DNA from: Bacteroidia bacterium
Lineage (GTDB): Bacteria; Bacteroidota; Bacteroidia; Cytophagales; Cyclobacteriaceae
DNA length: 64,000 bases
NCBI GenBank assembly: GCA_030432655.1
Contig: JAUILA010000002.1
Span: forward strand, 124,001-188,000
Direction: 5' to 3'
How positions within the stretch are numbered: the stretch's first letter is position 1; the number at the start of each line of letters is the position of its first letter. Positions 26,748-35,265 of the stretch are shown here, piece by piece. The translations under genes and the position numbers were made by a program. Under the pieces are notes generated by a model. That model made no database searches, had not been told where the DNA came from, and saw only the letters and a program-made list of their open reading frames with translations.

Positions 26748-28286
26748 ATGATTCGCATTATCAGCTTTTTTTCAATTCTTTTCCTGATTCTTAACATGGC
26801 CTGTTCCTCCGTTGAAACAGAGGATGATCAGTTCTATGATTTAGTAATCATAAATGCCCGGATCGTTGACGGTTCAGGTCAGCCGCCCTTTACAGGATAC
26901 GTCGCAATAAATAACGGGGAAATAGCCAGGGTAGGTAAGGGTTCTCCGGAAGGTCAGATAGAAGGTGAGACCCTTAATGCCGAAAACCGGATCCTGTCGC
27001 CCGGATTTATAGATTTGCATGCGCATGGCAATCCGCTTGAAACACCGGAATTCAACAATTTTCTGGCTATGGGAGTTACGTCAATAACACTAGGCCAGGA
27101 CGGAGGAAGTCCTGGAATAAATGAAATTGCCGGGCTTAAAAACACATTTGAAAGCAGTGGACTGGGCCCTAATCTGCTCATGTTTTATGGCCACGGAACG
27201 CTGCGTGACGAGAGCGGAATCGGACGGGACAGACAATTCACGGCCTCTCAGCAACAGACGATGGATTCATTGATGCGGGTGGCCATGACCCATACCTTCG
27301 GATTGTCACTGGGTTTGGAATATTCTCCCGGCCTGTATTCAGATATTGATGAGCTAAGCCATCTGGCTGAAATCACAGGTGAATACGATCGTTTGATCAT
27401 GAGCCATATGCGTAATGAGGATGATGACAGCCTGAGGGTTTCAATCAACGAAATGCTTGAATTGGGCAATTACTGCCGGATTCATATCTCACACTTAAAA
27501 TCAGTATATGGGAAAGGTGTAGAACGGGCTGAAGAGATTTTGTCCTGGTTGCATGAAGCGAATGACGCAGGCATACAGGTCACGGCTGATGAATATCCCT
27601 ACACCGCCAGTTATACAGGTATAGCAATTCTCTTTCCGGACTGGGCGAAGTCGCAGGATCAGTTTGAAGTCGTAAAGTCCACAAGAAGAAAGGAGTTGGA
27701 AGAATTTTTATACGATAAGGTCATGTCAAGAAACGGACCCGCAGCCACCCTGATTGGTACGGGGGAGTATGCCGGCATGACATTAGAGGAGGCCGCGGGG
27801 CAGGAAGATATGTCATTTGTTAACTTGCTGATTGATAAAATCGGGCCCCAGGGCGCCTCAGGAGCCTATTTTGTAATGGACGAAGCGCTTCAGGCAAGAT
27901 TGCTCCAGGATTCCCTGGTTGCCGTTTGCTCGGATGGCAGTCCGACCGGCTATCACCCAAGGGGGCACGGCACGTTCGCCAGGATCATCGAAGAATATGT
28001 GGTAAAGCGGAATGTCCTGCAACTTCCGGAAGCCATCTATAAAATGACGGGATTTCCAGCCCGGATCCTGGGTTTGGAAGACAGGGGACTGATCCGGGAA
28101 GGTATGAAGGCAGACCTGATCCTGTTTAATGAAAAATTCGTACATGAAAATGCAGAATTCAGCAACCCTTTACAACAGGCGGAGGGATTCGAGTTTGTGA
28201 TGGTTAATGGAAAATGGGCGCGATATGCCAATCAGTATACTGATTCTCTTTCCGGGAAGTATATTGTGCCGCAAAACATAAGATAA
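26748..28286 (+). CDS. D-aminoacylase-family amidohydrolase, lipoprotein
   Basis: A 512-aa protein with lipobox LNMAC (Cys19). It belongs to the N-acyl-D-amino-acid deacylase family (amidohydrolase superfamily), which removes the acyl group from N-acyl-D-amino acids. The metal motif HAH is at 91-93 in PGFIDLHAHGNP; SHMRNEDDD, HISHLKSVYG and CSDGSPTGYHPRGHGTF are the later conserved blocks, the last with the catalytic Asp. The GNCG segment, whose Cys binds zinc in the Alcaligenes enzyme, reads GQDG here. It would act in the periplasm or at the cell surface. The next gene starts at the very next base. Confidence 0.88.
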   Translation: MIRIISFFSILFLILNMACSSVETEDDQFYDLVIINARIVDGSGQPPFTGYVAINNGEIARVGKGSPEGQIEGETLNAENRILSPGFIDLHAHGNPLETPEFNNFLAMGVTSITLGQDGGSPGINEIAGLKNTFESSGLGPNLLMFYGHGTLRDESGIGRDRQFTASQQQTMDSLMRVAMTHTFGLSLGLEYSPGLYSDIDELSHLAEITGEYDRLIMSHMRNEDDDSLRVSINEMLELGNYCRIHISHLKSVYGKGVERAEEILSWLHEANDAGIQVTADEYPYTASYTGIAILFPDWAKSQDQFEVVKSTRRKELEEFLYDKVMSRNGPAATLIGTGEYAGMTLEEAAGQEDMSFVNLLIDKIGPQGASGAYFVMDEALQARLLQDSLVAVCSDGSPTGYHPRGHGTFARIIEEYVVKRNVLQLPEAIYKMTGFPARILGLEDRGLIREGMKADLILFNEKFVHENAEFSNPLQQAEGFEFVMVNGKWARYANQYTDSLSGKYIVPQNIR

Positions 28287-29921
28287 ATGACTTACAGGTT
28301 TTATTTCTTTTTCATTGCTATTCTGGCCAGTTCGTGTGCATCATACGATGTAATCATCCATAACGGTACGATTTATGACGGTTCGGGTGAGAAACCGTAT
28401 GTGGCGGATGTGGGAATTAAAAAAGAACGGATCAAAGCAATTGGGGACCTTTCTGAAGAAAAAGGCAGGAGGGAAATTGATGCTGCCGGATATGTCGTGG
28501 CTCCCGGGTTTATCAACACATTGAGCTGGGCCGGACGATCCCTGTTTTCTGATGGTCGCTCAATGAGCGATATCAGGCAGGGGGTCACCCTGGAGGTATT
28601 TGGTGAAGGCTCTTCCCTGGGACCCTATAAATCACCCTCCCGCCGGTATGGGAAGAAATTATCTACGTTCGGTGATTACATGCAGGCCCTGGAGAAACGG
28701 GGTGTGTCTGCGAATGTAGCTTCGTTCGTCGGGGCGGCCACCATCCGGCAGTATGTTCTTGGAAATGAAAACGAACAGCCTGGTCCGGAAGAGATTGCTC
28801 AGATGCAGCTCCTTGTCAGGCAATCCATGCAGGAAGGAGCCCTGGGTGTAGGTTCATCCCTGATTTATCCGCCTGGTTTTTTTGCCGGGACAGACGAACT
28901 GATATCTCTGGCTTCCGCTGCCGGAGAATATGGTGGCATGTACATCAGCCATATGCGCAGTGAAAGTTACGGATTGCTGGATGCGGTGGACGAATTAATA
29001 GAAATTGCCGCTCAAGCCGGTGTTCCTGCAGAGATTTACCACCTGAAAGCAGCCGGGGAGGATAACTGGAATAAGCTCGACGATGTCATTCAGAAAATTG
29101 ATTCGGCAAATGATGAAGGGCTCACCATAACGGCGAATATGTATAATTACACGGGTGCATCCACCGGATTGGGTGCTTGCTTTCCTCCCTGGGTACAGGA
29201 AGGAACAGATGCGGATTGGGTGAGGAGAATGCAATCTGATTCCGTGCAGGAGCGTGTTATTGCAGAGATGAAACAACCCCAGGAAGACTGGGAGAATTTT
29301 TACGCGGCTGCCGGCGACCCGAAAAATATAGTGGTACTGGAATTTGATAATCCTGAACTCAGAAAGTTCATTGGAATGAATATCAGCGAGATAGCAGATC
29401 AGTGGGGCATGGACCCGGCAGAGACAATGGTCGAACTGATTCTGAAAAATGAGGGAAATGTAGGGGCGGTTTACTTCCTCATGTCAGAAGAGAATGTCAG
29501 AAGGCAGATGAAATTGCCTTATATGACCTTTTGTTCGGATGCCCGGTCCGTGGCTGCTGAAGGATCTATTCTTGAATCTTCCACACATCCGAGAACCTAT
29601 GGAAATTTTGCCCGGTTGCTTGGACATTATGTGCGGGACGAAAAGGTGATTCCGCTGGAAGAAGCAATACATAAATTATCCGCATCCGCAGCTGATAAGT
29701 TCAGCATTCCCTATCGAGGACGCTTACAGGAGGGATATTTTGCGGACGTGGTAATTTTCAAGCTGGAGAATATTGAGGATAAGGCCACCTTTGAAGACCC
29801 CCATCAGTATGCAGAAGGAATGTCCTTTGTGCTGGTTAATGGAGAGTTTGTCCTTTACCAGGGAGAACATACAGGTAAGACACCGGGCAAATTTGTTACA
29901 GGACCGGGGTATAACAAGTAA
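28287..29921 (+). CDS. D-aminoacylase-like amidohydrolase lacking the HxH motif, lipoprotein
   Basis: A 544-aa paralogue of the preceding gene with lipobox LASSC (Cys17). It keeps DVIIHNGTIYDGSG, YISHMRSESYGLLDAV, EIYHLKAAG and FCSDARSV. At the metal motif, however, the two His are Leu79 and Trp81 (GFINTLSWAGRSL). The same variant form with GFINxLSWA and EVFGEG is known to me from other Bacteroidota amidohydrolases, so it is a subfamily feature and not a sequencing error. Activity with one metal or none is unclear. Stop and start codons of the two paralogues abut; lysA follows after 10 bp. Confidence 0.82.
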   Translation: MTYRFYFFFIAILASSCASYDVIIHNGTIYDGSGEKPYVADVGIKKERIKAIGDLSEEKGRREIDAAGYVVAPGFINTLSWAGRSLFSDGRSMSDIRQGVTLEVFGEGSSLGPYKSPSRRYGKKLSTFGDYMQALEKRGVSANVASFVGAATIRQYVLGNENEQPGPEEIAQMQLLVRQSMQEGALGVGSSLIYPPGFFAGTDELISLASAAGEYGGMYISHMRSESYGLLDAVDELIEIAAQAGVPAEIYHLKAAGEDNWNKLDDVIQKIDSANDEGLTITANMYNYTGASTGLGACFPPWVQEGTDADWVRRMQSDSVQERVIAEMKQPQEDWENFYAAAGDPKNIVVLEFDNPELRKFIGMNISEIADQWGMDPAETMVELILKNEGNVGAVYFLMSEENVRRQMKLPYMTFCSDARSVAAEGSILESSTHPRTYGNFARLLGHYVRDEKVIPLEEAIHKLSASAADKFSIPYRGRLQEGYFADVVIFKLENIEDKATFEDPHQYAEGMSFVLVNGEFVLYQGEHTGKTPGKFVTGPGYNK

Positions 29922-29931
29922 ATTTGTTTTT

Positions 29932-31077
29932 ATGAATACACCATTCTACCATTATGACCTTGATGTCCTGCGCAGGACCCTGCAAACTATTTCCGGCGCT
30001 ATCGAAGGATATCCTTTTCATATTCATTACGCCATGAAGGCTAATGCCGAACGTAAAATATTGGATACTATCCGGGAATATGGATTCGGGGTAGATTGCG
30101 TCAGCGGAAATGAAATCCTGCTGGCCCTGGATGCAGGTTTTTCCCCGGATAAGATCGTATTTGCCGGTGTCGGAAAGACTGACCGTGAGCTAATCGATGC
30201 CATTGGAAGTGAGGTCTTTAATATCAATTGTGAGTCCATTGAAGAGTTACCCGTGATTAGTGAGATCGCCAGGCGTCTGAATAAGAAAACGATGGTCTCC
30301 TTCCGGCTGAATCCGAATATTGATGCCAGGACACATCCGCATATTACCACAGGAAAATCAATTAATAAATTCGGGATACCTTCTTCGCGTCTCTGGGATG
30401 CGCTTGAAGAGTTAAGGAAATATCCTGAAATAGAGTTTAACGGGTTGCATTTTCATATCGGGTCACAGATTCGCAGCATTGAACCTTTCATCGAATTGTG
30501 CCAGGAGATCAACAGGCTTCAGGAAGAGCTTGGAAAAAAAGGGTATTCTCCAGCTAATCTTAACGTAGGGGGTGGCCTCGGGATTGATTATGAACATCCG
30601 GAAAAGTATATCATCCCCGATTTTGAAGCATATTTCAATGTATTTAAAGAGCATTTGCGGATACCGGACGGACAGCAGGTTCACTTTGAGCTTGGCCGGT
30701 CTGTGGTAGGACAGTGTGGATCCCTGATCACCAAAGTTTTATATGTTAAGGATGCCGGGGAAAAGAAATTCGCGATTATTGATGCCGGAATGAGTGATTT
30801 TATGCGTCCGGCGCTGTATGCTTCCGTGCATCGCATTGAAAATCTCACTTCAGAAGGTCCGATGCAGATATACGAGGTGGTCGGACCGATCTGTGAAAGT
30901 ACGGACAGTTTTGGCAACATTGAGATGAATGAGGTCAGGAGGGGGGATATACTAAAGATCTGGTCAACCGGCGCCTACGGAACCGTGCTGAGCTCCAAAT
31001 ACAACCTTCGAGACAAAGCGGAGAATTATTATTCAGATGAAGTAGCGCTTGATGATTTCCTGGGGCAGCGATCATAG
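29932..31077 (+). CDS. lysA: diaminopimelate decarboxylase
   Basis: A 381-aa PLP enzyme of the alanine-racemase-like fold, from the ATG at 29932; a longer frame upstream would overlap the preceding gene by 150 bp. It decarboxylates meso-diaminopimelate at its D-centre to give L-lysine. Seen are the PLP Lys in HYAMKAN, FHIGSQI, the glycine-rich NVGGGLGIDYEHP, ELGRSVVGQCG and the active-site Cys in GPICESTDSFG. Its place behind two D-aminoacylases may be meaningful, since diaminopimelate is a murein-peptide component carrying a D-centre. It is probably the cell's only lysA, but this cannot be checked here. Confidence 0.93.
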   Translation: MNTPFYHYDLDVLRRTLQTISGAIEGYPFHIHYAMKANAERKILDTIREYGFGVDCVSGNEILLALDAGFSPDKIVFAGVGKTDRELIDAIGSEVFNINCESIEELPVISEIARRLNKKTMVSFRLNPNIDARTHPHITTGKSINKFGIPSSRLWDALEELRKYPEIEFNGLHFHIGSQIRSIEPFIELCQEINRLQEELGKKGYSPANLNVGGGLGIDYEHPEKYIIPDFEAYFNVFKEHLRIPDGQQVHFELGRSVVGQCGSLITKVLYVKDAGEKKFAIIDAGMSDFMRPALYASVHRIENLTSEGPMQIYEVVGPICESTDSFGNIEMNEVRRGDILKIWSTGAYGTVLSSKYNLRDKAENYYSDEVALDDFLGQRS

Positions 31078-31091
31078 GAAGACGTACCCCC

Positions 31092-31290
31092 ATTGTCATC
31101 CCTGCCTACCGGCAGGCAGGCTGGGGCGTCGACCGTAGGGAGGCGAGCCATGGATCTATGCACCCCCCACTGTCATCCCGGGGCATCGACCGAAGGAAGA
31201 TGAACCCGGGATCCGGTTAATACGAAGAACCGTATCCATAGCTGCGGGATCCCCGGTCTTCGTCCTGTGCCGAAGCTGGGGATGACAAGA
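31092..31290. repeat. palindromic intergenic repeats (three related copies)
   Basis: Copy 1 (31092-31156, plus) and copy 2 (31169-31216, plus) share TGTCATCCC, then GTCGACCGTAGG or ATCGACCGAAGG, then GGATC. Copy 3 (31243-31290) is the inverse: GGGATCCCCGG, CCGAAGC and GGGGATGACA. Copy 1 has the inner hairpin CCTGCC-TACC-GGCAGG. GC is higher than in the flanks. They look like REP-type elements and lie between two convergent operons, where they may act as a bidirectional end of transcription. Confidence 0.75.
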
Positions 31291-31313
31291 ATGCGGCCCC
31301 CCGCTGTATCCCC

Positions 31314-32393
31314 TCACACATTACTCTCCACCAGTTCCACCCCCAGTCCGGGCGCATCGGTCACCCGCATGTAACCGTTCTCGATGGTAAATCCTCCTTT
31401 CACTACGTCAACTTCCAGGTCAAGGCTTCCGTCCAGGTCGATATAACGTGTTACACGCGAAGACAGGGAGGCATGAAGCGCCGCGGTAATACTGACAGAA
31501 CTTTCATCATTGCAGCCCCACATCAGTTCGGTGCCGGAAAACTCCGCGATTTCAGCAATCTGAAGCGCCGGGAAGACCCCGCCTGATTTCATCAGCTTGA
31601 TATTAAATATGCCGCATGCCGCGGGTGCACTTGCCAGTTCAAAGGCATCGTAGGGTGATTTCAGGCTCTCGTCAGCCGCAATCAGATTTTTGATTTCCGT
31701 AGGCAATCCTTTAAGTAAATCAACCTGATCAGCCGGAACCGGCTGCTCGATCAGTTCGATATTCATCGATTTGGTCTGATCATAGAATTTCTGGAGATCT
31801 TCCCTGGAATACCCCTGGTTGGCATCCACACGAACGGTCATCACATCGCCGAAAACCTCCCGCAACTTCGCCATCCGTTCAATATCAATATCCACATCAT
31901 GGCCAGTTTTAACTTTAAGCACCCTGAACCCAAGACCATGGTATTCCATGGCCTCTTCCAGCGTGTCTTCCACGTTCTTAATTCCAATGGTGACGGAGGT
32001 AGGCAGGGTCTCAATCTGCTGACCCAGGTATCTGGCCAGTGGTACATTCAGGTATTTGGTAAAAGCATCATACAGGGCAATGTCTACCGCCGCCCTTGCC
32101 GCCGGAGTGGCCGGCATATTTTTCTGTACTTCTTTTTGCAGCGTATTGAATTCCCGGATATCCCGACCCAGTAAAAAATCAAGGTTTCCGGAAGAAACAG
32201 CCCGTTCTGTATCTTCGATAGATTCTCCCACTACCTGCTGACTCGGATTACCCGCACCAATTCCGTAAAGGCCTTCGTCAAGTTCGAGATGGACAAAAAC
32301 AGCGGCTACATCGCTTACCGTTTTAAAGGCAATAGTATAGGGGCGTTTATTTCCAAGGTCTTTTTTCCAGACGTTTATTTTCCTAATTCTCAT
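31314..32393 (-). CDS. dipeptide epimerase / N-acyl amino acid racemase (DgcA-like), enolase superfamily
   Basis: A 359-aa muconate-lactonising-subgroup enzyme. The acid-base lysines are in RVLKVKTG (Lys160, Lys162) and NIKLMKSGG (Lys266); metal ligands are Asp190 (VRVDANQGY), Glu216 (ELIEQPVP) and Asp241 (AADESL). Family members epimerise L-Ala-D-Glu to L-Ala-L-Glu in murein-peptide recycling, and the DgcA members racemise N-acetyl-D-glutamate. The paired DUF1611 gene argues for the DgcN-DgcA pairing that was reported for D-glutamate breakdown. It overlaps that gene by 11 bp and is the last of the operon. Confidence 0.88.
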   Translation of the reverse strand: MRIRKINVWKKDLGNKRPYTIAFKTVSDVAAVFVHLELDEGLYGIGAGNPSQQVVGESIEDTERAVSSGNLDFLLGRDIREFNTLQKEVQKNMPATPAARAAVDIALYDAFTKYLNVPLARYLGQQIETLPTSVTIGIKNVEDTLEEAMEYHGLGFRVLKVKTGHDVDIDIERMAKLREVFGDVMTVRVDANQGYSREDLQKFYDQTKSMNIELIEQPVPADQVDLLKGLPTEIKNLIAADESLKSPYDAFELASAPAACGIFNIKLMKSGGVFPALQIAEIAEFSGTELMWGCNDESSVSITAALHASLSSRVTRYIDLDGSLDLEVDVVKGGFTIENGYMRVTDAPGLGVELVESNV

Positions 32394-33483
32394 GTGCAGA
32401 AGGGATCAGCTTTTCTTTTACAATTTTAACCAATTCGTCCATTCCATCCTCGATCGGATAAATGACGGGAAGGCCGGTGGACGTACCAAGTGACTTACGG
32501 ATTACTGGCAGAAGATCGCGGTCAACACCGGATGTATTAAGGGTCAGAGCCCAGGTAGGCGCTCCGAATAATCCGATAAGGTGGATCTCATCTGCTACAT
32601 CCGGTATGGTGGCCGGATAATATTCAAGGTGCAGAAACTTGGTGCGCAGGGGATGGTGCTGGAGAATAACGCCATCCAGCTTACCAGAAATGATAAATTC
32701 CGTACCGCATGGTCCGCCCGGGTTGCGCAGACTGGCCTGACCTTCAATCAGGATCACATCAGGCTTCAGCTCCTCCCAGCAGGTATAAATGGCATGCTCC
32801 AGTTCACCTGGGATAAAGTCATTTGGTGTGGCATCGAAAATAAACCCGTGTTTAATACCCTGCAGCCAACCCGTTTGCCCGGTGAATATCATAGCGGCTT
32901 TTATACCTGCCTCATTCAGTGCATTCATCAGAAACTTGGCTGTAGTTCGTTTTCCGAGCCCGCAATCTGTACCCAGAACCCCGATCTTCAACGCTTTTAC
33001 TTCATCGATCTTTCCTTTCCAGAAGTGCAGTTCTTTGAATGGTTTTGACTTTCGAATGTCATAAATATGGGCGCCTGTCCGATCAGTGATCTCTTTAAAC
33101 TCCGGGATATCGCTGAGCGGCTGATGAAGTCCGTTGATCAGGTCTATCCCGTCATTAAGGACCTCTTTGATCGTTGGATAAAGGCTTTCAGGAAGGAAGC
33201 CACCTTTCGTTGCCATTCCTATAATGGCAAATTCAGGGATTCCCTTTAATTTCTTTAACTCAGAGAATGTCGCCGTAACAGGAATATCACTATGGATCCC
33301 GTTAATTATTTCTCCGGCGTCCTTGCCTGCGGCCTTGGTATCTATCACCCCGGTGATTTTAAACCGGGAGGAGTCACGAACCAGGCCGTGTGCAGTCTTG
33401 GCGTTTACGGTTTCCAGCAGGTCACCGCTGATGATGCAGGCCGTGCCAGTCAGATCCTGCATTGATTTTGTATTCTTGGACAT
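32383..33483 (-). CDS. DUF1611 protein, DgcN-like (possible D-glutamate N-acetyltransferase)
   Basis: A 366-aa two-domain protein of the DUF1611 family: an N-terminal Rossmann-like part (about 10-130, ACIISGDLL and GVIDTKAAGKDAGE) and a C-terminal P-loop-like part starting IGVLGTDCGLGKRTTA (167-182), with IFTGQTGW and LIEGQASLRNP. From memory, DgcN of marine bacteria, a DUF1611 protein, acetylates D-glutamate, and DgcA then racemises the product. Adjacent dgcN and dgcA genes are the rule, and here the coding regions overlap by 11 bp. It follows the serine hydrolase by 24 bp. Confidence 0.82.
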   Translation of the reverse strand: MSKNTKSMQDLTGTACIISGDLLETVNAKTAHGLVRDSSRFKITGVIDTKAAGKDAGEIINGIHSDIPVTATFSELKKLKGIPEFAIIGMATKGGFLPESLYPTIKEVLNDGIDLINGLHQPLSDIPEFKEITDRTGAHIYDIRKSKPFKELHFWKGKIDEVKALKIGVLGTDCGLGKRTTAKFLMNALNEAGIKAAMIFTGQTGWLQGIKHGFIFDATPNDFIPGELEHAIYTCWEELKPDVILIEGQASLRNPGGPCGTEFIISGKLDGVILQHHPLRTKFLHLEYYPATIPDVADEIHLIGLFGAPTWALTLNTSGVDRDLLPVIRKSLGTSTGLPVIYPIEDGMDELVKIVKEKLIPSAHEN

Positions 33484-33507
33484 ACGTTTGTAATTACTAT
33501 TCTCTCA

Positions 33508-34764
33508 CTAATTCGAATCATAGACCAGCCTGAAATCTGTCAGGTCCGGAGAGTTATCCCTGGGTCTTTTTAATTCGTATTCATAAATAAGTTGCCCCAG
33601 CTCTTTCATGAAGGGGAAAGCAGTTTCCTCATATTCGTACTCACCGTCATTATAAATGCGGTTCTTATTAGTATGAATAACTGCGCTTAGCAAAAACTCA
33701 ATGTTCTTATCCAGGTCAATGATATATGCGTTATCTGTCACATACCCGTAAGCCTGTCCGATCTTGTTGAAGATTCGGATGTTTGAAGGGATCTTTACAT
33801 TCTTTTCACTGCCGAAAAGCAAAAATTTGCAGTACGCATCGTAATAGTCAGGTTCCGGATAGGAGGGGTAATCGGTTTCTCCGGGAAGCTGCGACATGTA
33901 CTGAAGTAAAAATTTCCGCTGATCATTTGTCAGGTTAAAAGCCCCTTTTTCGGGAGAATACTCCGGAAAGAGAACATGAGTTAACATCTCCTGCATTTCA
34001 TCCAGCGGAAAGAAATTTTTTCTGGTAAAATCCATGGGCTCCCTGACCAGTTCACCGTCAAGAATAAACCCTTTTCCTTTAGTGATCTCGCCCCTCAGAT
34101 TAAGGTCACCTTCATATAATTTCATAGGCTGATCATAGATATTACTGCCTGTGGCATCGGTGAAGTGTACCGGATTCGTGTGTCTGTTCTGATCTTCGCT
34201 CAACGGAATCGATAAGCGATGGATAATTCGAGTATCTGTATATCCTTTATCTTTCAGCGTATTGAGAATATATTCCTGCCCCAGGAATTCGTAAAGACGG
34301 TTGTAGGCATCATTATCGCTCACCAGAAAAATTTTACGGATATAATGCTCCACTGAAGGCATCCCAGAAGATGAAGTCGAATCCATAGTGACAGCCGACT
34401 GACCTGCGTAAGCACTGTCCGTAAGCATAAACAGCTGCCGGGCAAGTCCGAGTTCGTTCATCCTTTCAAGTGCCAGGAATGCCGCAGGCATCTTAACCGT
34501 ACTTGCAGGATAGAAATAGCGGTCATGATCAAAATTATAGTAGTAAGAGGTAAAGGATGGCTTATTCGTCTCATCCCGGTCTATCCGGGTGTAAATGATC
34601 TGGATCTCGTACCTGTCACGTTTCTTCAGGATTTTCCTGAAGCTTTTTGATCCCTGCTCCAGGATATTCTCCAGCAGTTCGCTCTCCTGACCCTTGCAGG
34701 ATGGAGAATGAACAGCGCAGAGCATTCCAGTAAGCAACGAAATTGCCATAATTTTCAGGATCAT
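33508..34764 (-). CDS. exported serine hydrolase of the class A beta-lactamase fold
   Basis: A 418-aa protein from the ATG at 34764, which gives a proper signal peptide; a frame from 34821 adds 19 basic residues. The SxxK motif is Ser88-Lys91 in YPASTVKMPAA and the SDN motif is at 149-151 in FLVSDNDAYNRLYEFLG. The overall length exceeds that of class A beta-lactamases (about 290) with inserts between. A KTG triad is not evident; the third block may be IGQAYG. Both a beta-lactamase and a peptidase acting on D-amino acid peptides are possible. Its place before the dgcN/dgcA-like pair favours murein-peptide processing. Confidence 0.8.
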   Translation of the reverse strand: MILKIMAISLLTGMLCAVHSPSCKGQESELLENILEQGSKSFRKILKKRDRYEIQIIYTRIDRDETNKPSFTSYYYNFDHDRYFYPASTVKMPAAFLALERMNELGLARQLFMLTDSAYAGQSAVTMDSTSSSGMPSVEHYIRKIFLVSDNDAYNRLYEFLGQEYILNTLKDKGYTDTRIIHRLSIPLSEDQNRHTNPVHFTDATGSNIYDQPMKLYEGDLNLRGEITKGKGFILDGELVREPMDFTRKNFFPLDEMQEMLTHVLFPEYSPEKGAFNLTNDQRKFLLQYMSQLPGETDYPSYPEPDYYDAYCKFLLFGSEKNVKIPSNIRIFNKIGQAYGYVTDNAYIIDLDKNIEFLLSAVIHTNKNRIYNDGEYEYEETAFPFMKELGQLIYEYELKRPRDNSPDLTDFRLVYDSN

Positions 34765-34827
34765 ATAACAAGTATTTGAGAAAAACAGGTGCCGGTGGTG
34801 TTTTACCGGCACCTGTTTCATCTTTGC

Positions 34828-35247
34828 TTAAAGTACATCTATGCCGGCTTCTTCCACCTGCGGGAAGTCCAGGTTGGACCTGAATTCTCCGATAAACGTG
34901 ATGGATTCACCGGTTGCATCTGCAGGCACCTGATAGGAATAGGTGAGTATCCTTTCGCCTTCAGAGGCTCCGGATTCATCAAATGTTTGCAGCGTTGTTT
35001 GCGAACCGTCACGCTCCGCAATCAGGGTTACCGATTGCGCCGGATCCTCACTGTAGTTGACATAATCAAGAGTGACAGTTACGGTTTCACCTGCCGCCGG
35101 CTCGTCATTCGAGACGGAGACATGTGCAATGGTAGAGTAGCTCTCACCGACCACCTGGTAACCTGGTGTCGGGTCGTTTTCATCACAGCTGCTGATAAAT
35201 GGAACAAGGATCAACAGCCCAAGAAAGATATTTATGTATTTTTTCAT
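34828..35247 (-). CDS. small lipoprotein in the second SusCD operon
   Basis: A 139-aa protein from the ATG at 35247, with lipobox FISSC (Cys21) and an acidic stretch after it (DENDPTPG) that fits surface export. The rest is predicted beta structure of the Ig-like kind (ETVTVTLDYVNYSEDPAQSV, then ILTYSYQVPADATGES). It directly follows SusD and has no named family that I recognise. Such additional lipoproteins of Sus operons often bind ligands on the surface; here this is inference from place only. Confidence 0.78.
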   Translation of the reverse strand: MKKYINIFLGLLILVPFISSCDENDPTPGYQVVGESYSTIAHVSVSNDEPAAGETVTVTLDYVNYSEDPAQSVTLIAERDGSQTTLQTFDESGASEGERILTYSYQVPADATGESITFIGEFRSNLDFPQVEEAGIDVL

Positions 35248-35265
35248 CGTATAATTCATTTAAGA

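Noticed and set aside
26748-28286. Polysaccharide utilisation locus reading of the first SusCD region
   Set aside because: No glycoside hydrolase, lyase or sulfatase is found in either half; the enzymes act on amino acid derivatives.
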